Source: an uncultured Pseudorhodoferax sp.
GTDB taxonomy: Bacteria > Pseudomonadota > Gammaproteobacteria > Burkholderiales > Burkholderiaceae
NCBI GenBank assembly: GCA_913776795.1
Contig: CAJYRH010000609.1
Location: 1-6,470, forward strand
DNA: 6,470 nucleotides
Direction of reading: 5' to 3'
In this document: positions 5,106 to 6,470 of the stretch, in pieces
Layout: each line of letters begins with the position of its first letter
Numbering within the stretch: the first letter of the stretch is position 1
Notes under the pieces: model-generated
Told to the model about the DNA's origin: nothing
The model's input: only the letters and a program-made list of their open reading frames with translations
Databases searched by the model: none
Made by a program: the position numbers and the translations under genes

Positions 5106-6247
5106 GCCCGGCCGCGCGCCCTGGCGATGCAGTCGCCGCCATCGACACACCCGCGCTGGTGCTCGACCTGGACGCGATGGAACGCAACATCGCGCGCATG
5201 GCCGGCTTCGCACGCCAGCACGGCATGCGCTGGCGGCCGCACGCCAAGATGCACAAGTGCGCGGCGCTGGCGCTGCGCCTGGTGGCCGCCGGCGCCACGG
5301 GCGCCTGTGTGCAGAAGACCTCCGAAGCCGAGGCGCTGGCCGGTGCCGGCGTGCGCGACCTGTACATCAGCAACGAGGTGGTCGCGCCGGCCAAGCTTGC
5401 GCGCGTGGCGCAGCTGGCGCGCACGCTGCAGCAGCGCGGCGGCCGGCTGGCGATCGCGGTCGACAGCCCCGAGGGCGTGGACCGTCTTGCCGCCGCGCTG
5501 GACGGCGCGCGCGATGCGATCGACGTGTTCGTGGAGATCGACGTGGGCCAGGGCCGTTGCGGCCTGCCGCCGGGTCCGCAGGCTGCGCAGTTGGCCGGGC
5601 GCATCGCCGCCCAGGCGCCCCTGCGCTTCGCCGGCCTGCAGGCGTACCACGGCAAGGCCCAGCACCTGCGCAGCGCCGAGGAGCGCCGCAGCGCCATCGC
5701 CGCAGCGCTGCAGCTGGTGCGCGACACGCTGAACGCGTTCGCGCAGGCTGGCCTGGCAGTCCCGCTGGTCACGGGCGCCGGCACCGGCACCATGGCCCAC
5801 GAGGCCACCAGCGGCATCTACGGCGAGTTGCAATCCGGCTCCTTCCTCTTCATGGACGCGGACTACGCCGGCAACGAGGCCGACCCGGCCCAGCCGGCGT
5901 TCGAGCACGCCCTGTTCGTCAAGTCGCAGGTGGCCAGCGCGGGCGCGCGCCATGCGGTCTGCGACGCGGGCCACAAGAGCCATGCCATCGACTCGGGCCT
6001 GCCGCTGGTGCACCGCCCCGAGGGTGGGGTGCCCTGGCGCTACGCCAACGGCGGCGACGAGCATGGCGTGCTGCATGCGGACGACGGCCAGCCGCTGCCG
6101 GCACTGGGCGAGACGGTGTGGCTGATTCCTGGCCATTGCGACCCGACCGTGAACCTGCACGACACGCTGGTCGGGGTGCGCGGCGGCCTCCTGCATGGGC
6201 GGGTCGAGGAGCTGTTCCGCGTGGATGCGCGCGGGGCATTGGCATGA
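5102..6247 (+). CDS. DSD1-family PLP-dependent enzyme (D-threonine aldolase / D-serine dehydratase-like)
   Basis: A 381-residue fold-type III PLP enzyme with an alanine-racemase-like N-terminal barrel and a C-terminal D-serine-dehydratase-like domain. IDTPALVLDLDAMERNI (14-30) opens the barrel. RPHAKMHK (45-52) carries Lys49, the expected PLP Schiff-base lysine. VEIDVGQGRCG is at 144-154 and the GELQSGSFLFMDADY block at 241-255. CDAGHKSH is at 287-294, and PGHCDPTVNLHD (343-354) holds the metal site. His345 with Asp347 fits the His-x-Asp pair of D-threonine aldolases, whereas known D-serine and hydroxyaspartate dehydratases use His-x-Cys. Cleavage of D-threonine or another beta-hydroxy-D-amino acid to glycine and an aldehyde is therefore favoured over dehydration, though not proven. 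The protein has no signal peptide and is probably cytosolic. Only a weak GGGG stretch precedes ATG 5102. The stop overlaps the next gene by ATGA. Confidence 0.9.
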   Translation: MSPAARPGDAVAAIDTPALVLDLDAMERNIARMAGFARQHGMRWRPHAKMHKCAALALRLVAAGATGACVQKTSEAEALAGAGVRDLYISNEVVAPAKLARVAQLARTLQQRGGRLAIAVDSPEGVDRLAAALDGARDAIDVFVEIDVGQGRCGLPPGPQAAQLAGRIAAQAPLRFAGLQAYHGKAQHLRSAEERRSAIAAALQLVRDTLNAFAQAGLAVPLVTGAGTGTMAHEATSGIYGELQSGSFLFMDADYAGNEADPAQPAFEHALFVKSQVASAGARHAVCDAGHKSHAIDSGLPLVHRPEGGVPWRYANGGDEHGVLHADDGQPLPALGETVWLIPGHCDPTVNLHDTLVGVRGGLLHGRVEELFRVDARGALA

Positions 6248-6470
6248 CGCCGTCGCGCCGTCGCGGCTTCTGCGCGGCGCTGGCGCTGGGCGCCATGGCC
6301 GTGGCACGGGCGCGCGACCTGGGTGCGGTGCACGAGGTCGGCCCGGGACGCTCGTTCACGACGATCGCGCAGGCCGCACGCGCTGCGCGCGACGGCGACA
6401 CGGTGCTGGTGCAGGCCGGCGACTACCGCGCCGACGTGGCCGTCTGGGCCCAGCGCCAGCTTACGCTGCG
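6244..6470 (+). CDS. Exported right-handed parallel beta-helix protein, N-terminal fragment
   Basis: The frame opens at ATG 6244 inside the ATGA overlap with the PLP-enzyme stop and runs 75 complete codons to the window edge. The start MTPSRRRGFCAALALG looks like a twin-arginine signal peptide (Arg6-Arg7-x-Phe9) with a hydrophobic stretch and a probable cleavage after ARA (21-23). The mature part, EVGPGRSFTTIAQAARAARD then GDTVLVQAGDY (51-61), is the typical entry of pectate-lyase-like beta-helix proteins, where an initial helix and the GDTV strand cap the coil. Such proteins are often polysaccharide lyases or surface carbohydrate-binding proteins, but the catalytic part lies outside the window, so no activity is assigned. 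Translational coupling to the PLP enzyme suggests co-expression; a functional link is not evident. Confidence 0.75.
   Translation, partial: MTPSRRRGFCAALALGAMAVARARDLGAVHEVGPGRSFTTIAQAARAARDGDTVLVQAGDYRADVAVWAQRQLTL

Noticed and set aside
4336..5817. 493-codon minus-strand open frame across the phosphatase and the PLP-enzyme gene
   Set aside because: It spans two intact plus-strand genes and the gap between them, its translation is low-complexity Arg/Ala/Ser-rich, and it matches no family. Long antisense frames are expected at this GC content.
5096..6307. 403-codon minus-strand open frame opposite the PLP-enzyme gene
   Set aside because: It mirrors the codon structure of the sense gene and has no recognisable domain. 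The plus-strand enzyme is complete with its catalytic motifs.

Overview
The window is 6,470 bases of high-GC, densely packed bacterial chromosome with strongly G/C-biased third codon positions. Gene content and protein style (MidA-family methyltransferase, FolM-like reductase, two FolB-family proteins, TtcA, a DUF4136 lipoprotein) suggest a betaproteobacterium of the Burkholderiales, probably close to the Comamonadaceae. This is inferred from recognition only; no database search was possible. There is no sign of mobile elements, CRISPR, tRNA or rRNA.

Layout. (1) Bases 1-782, minus strand: the N-terminal 260 codons of a MidA-family SAM-dependent methyltransferase, cut by the left edge. (2) Bases 783-908: a divergent intergenic region. 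(3) Bases 909-2483, plus strand: a three-gene pterin cluster with overlapping ends, made of a FolM/PTR1-like short-chain reductase, a FolB-like dihydroneopterin aldolase and a second, FolX-leaning member of the same fold. (4) Bases 2557-3483: ttcA, for thiolation of cytidine 32 in tRNA. (5) Bases 3515-4147: a DUF4136 lipoprotein. (6) Bases 4148-4383: a 236-base gap with GC-rich palindromes, ending in a -10-like element just before the next ATG. (7) Bases 4384-6470: a histidine phosphatase, a DSD1/D-threonine-aldolase-like PLP enzyme and the start of an exported parallel beta-helix protein. The last two overlap by ATGA.

The most interesting point is the pterin cluster. The reductase carries the Asp-Tyr-Lys triad of pteridine reductases in place of the usual SDR Ser-Tyr-Lys. 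It is translationally linked to two clearly different FolB-fold proteins, one with the FolB-type Ser-Lys-Pro signature and one with a FolX-type Lys-Leu. Together they could provide both the folate aldolase step and an epimerase/reductase branch to tetrahydromonapterin. This is an inference; most of the other genes are ordinary housekeeping or accessory functions. Two smaller curiosities are a predicted leaderless start for the phosphatase and a 27-codon frame that exactly bridges the phosphatase stop and the PLP-enzyme start through two ATGA junctions.
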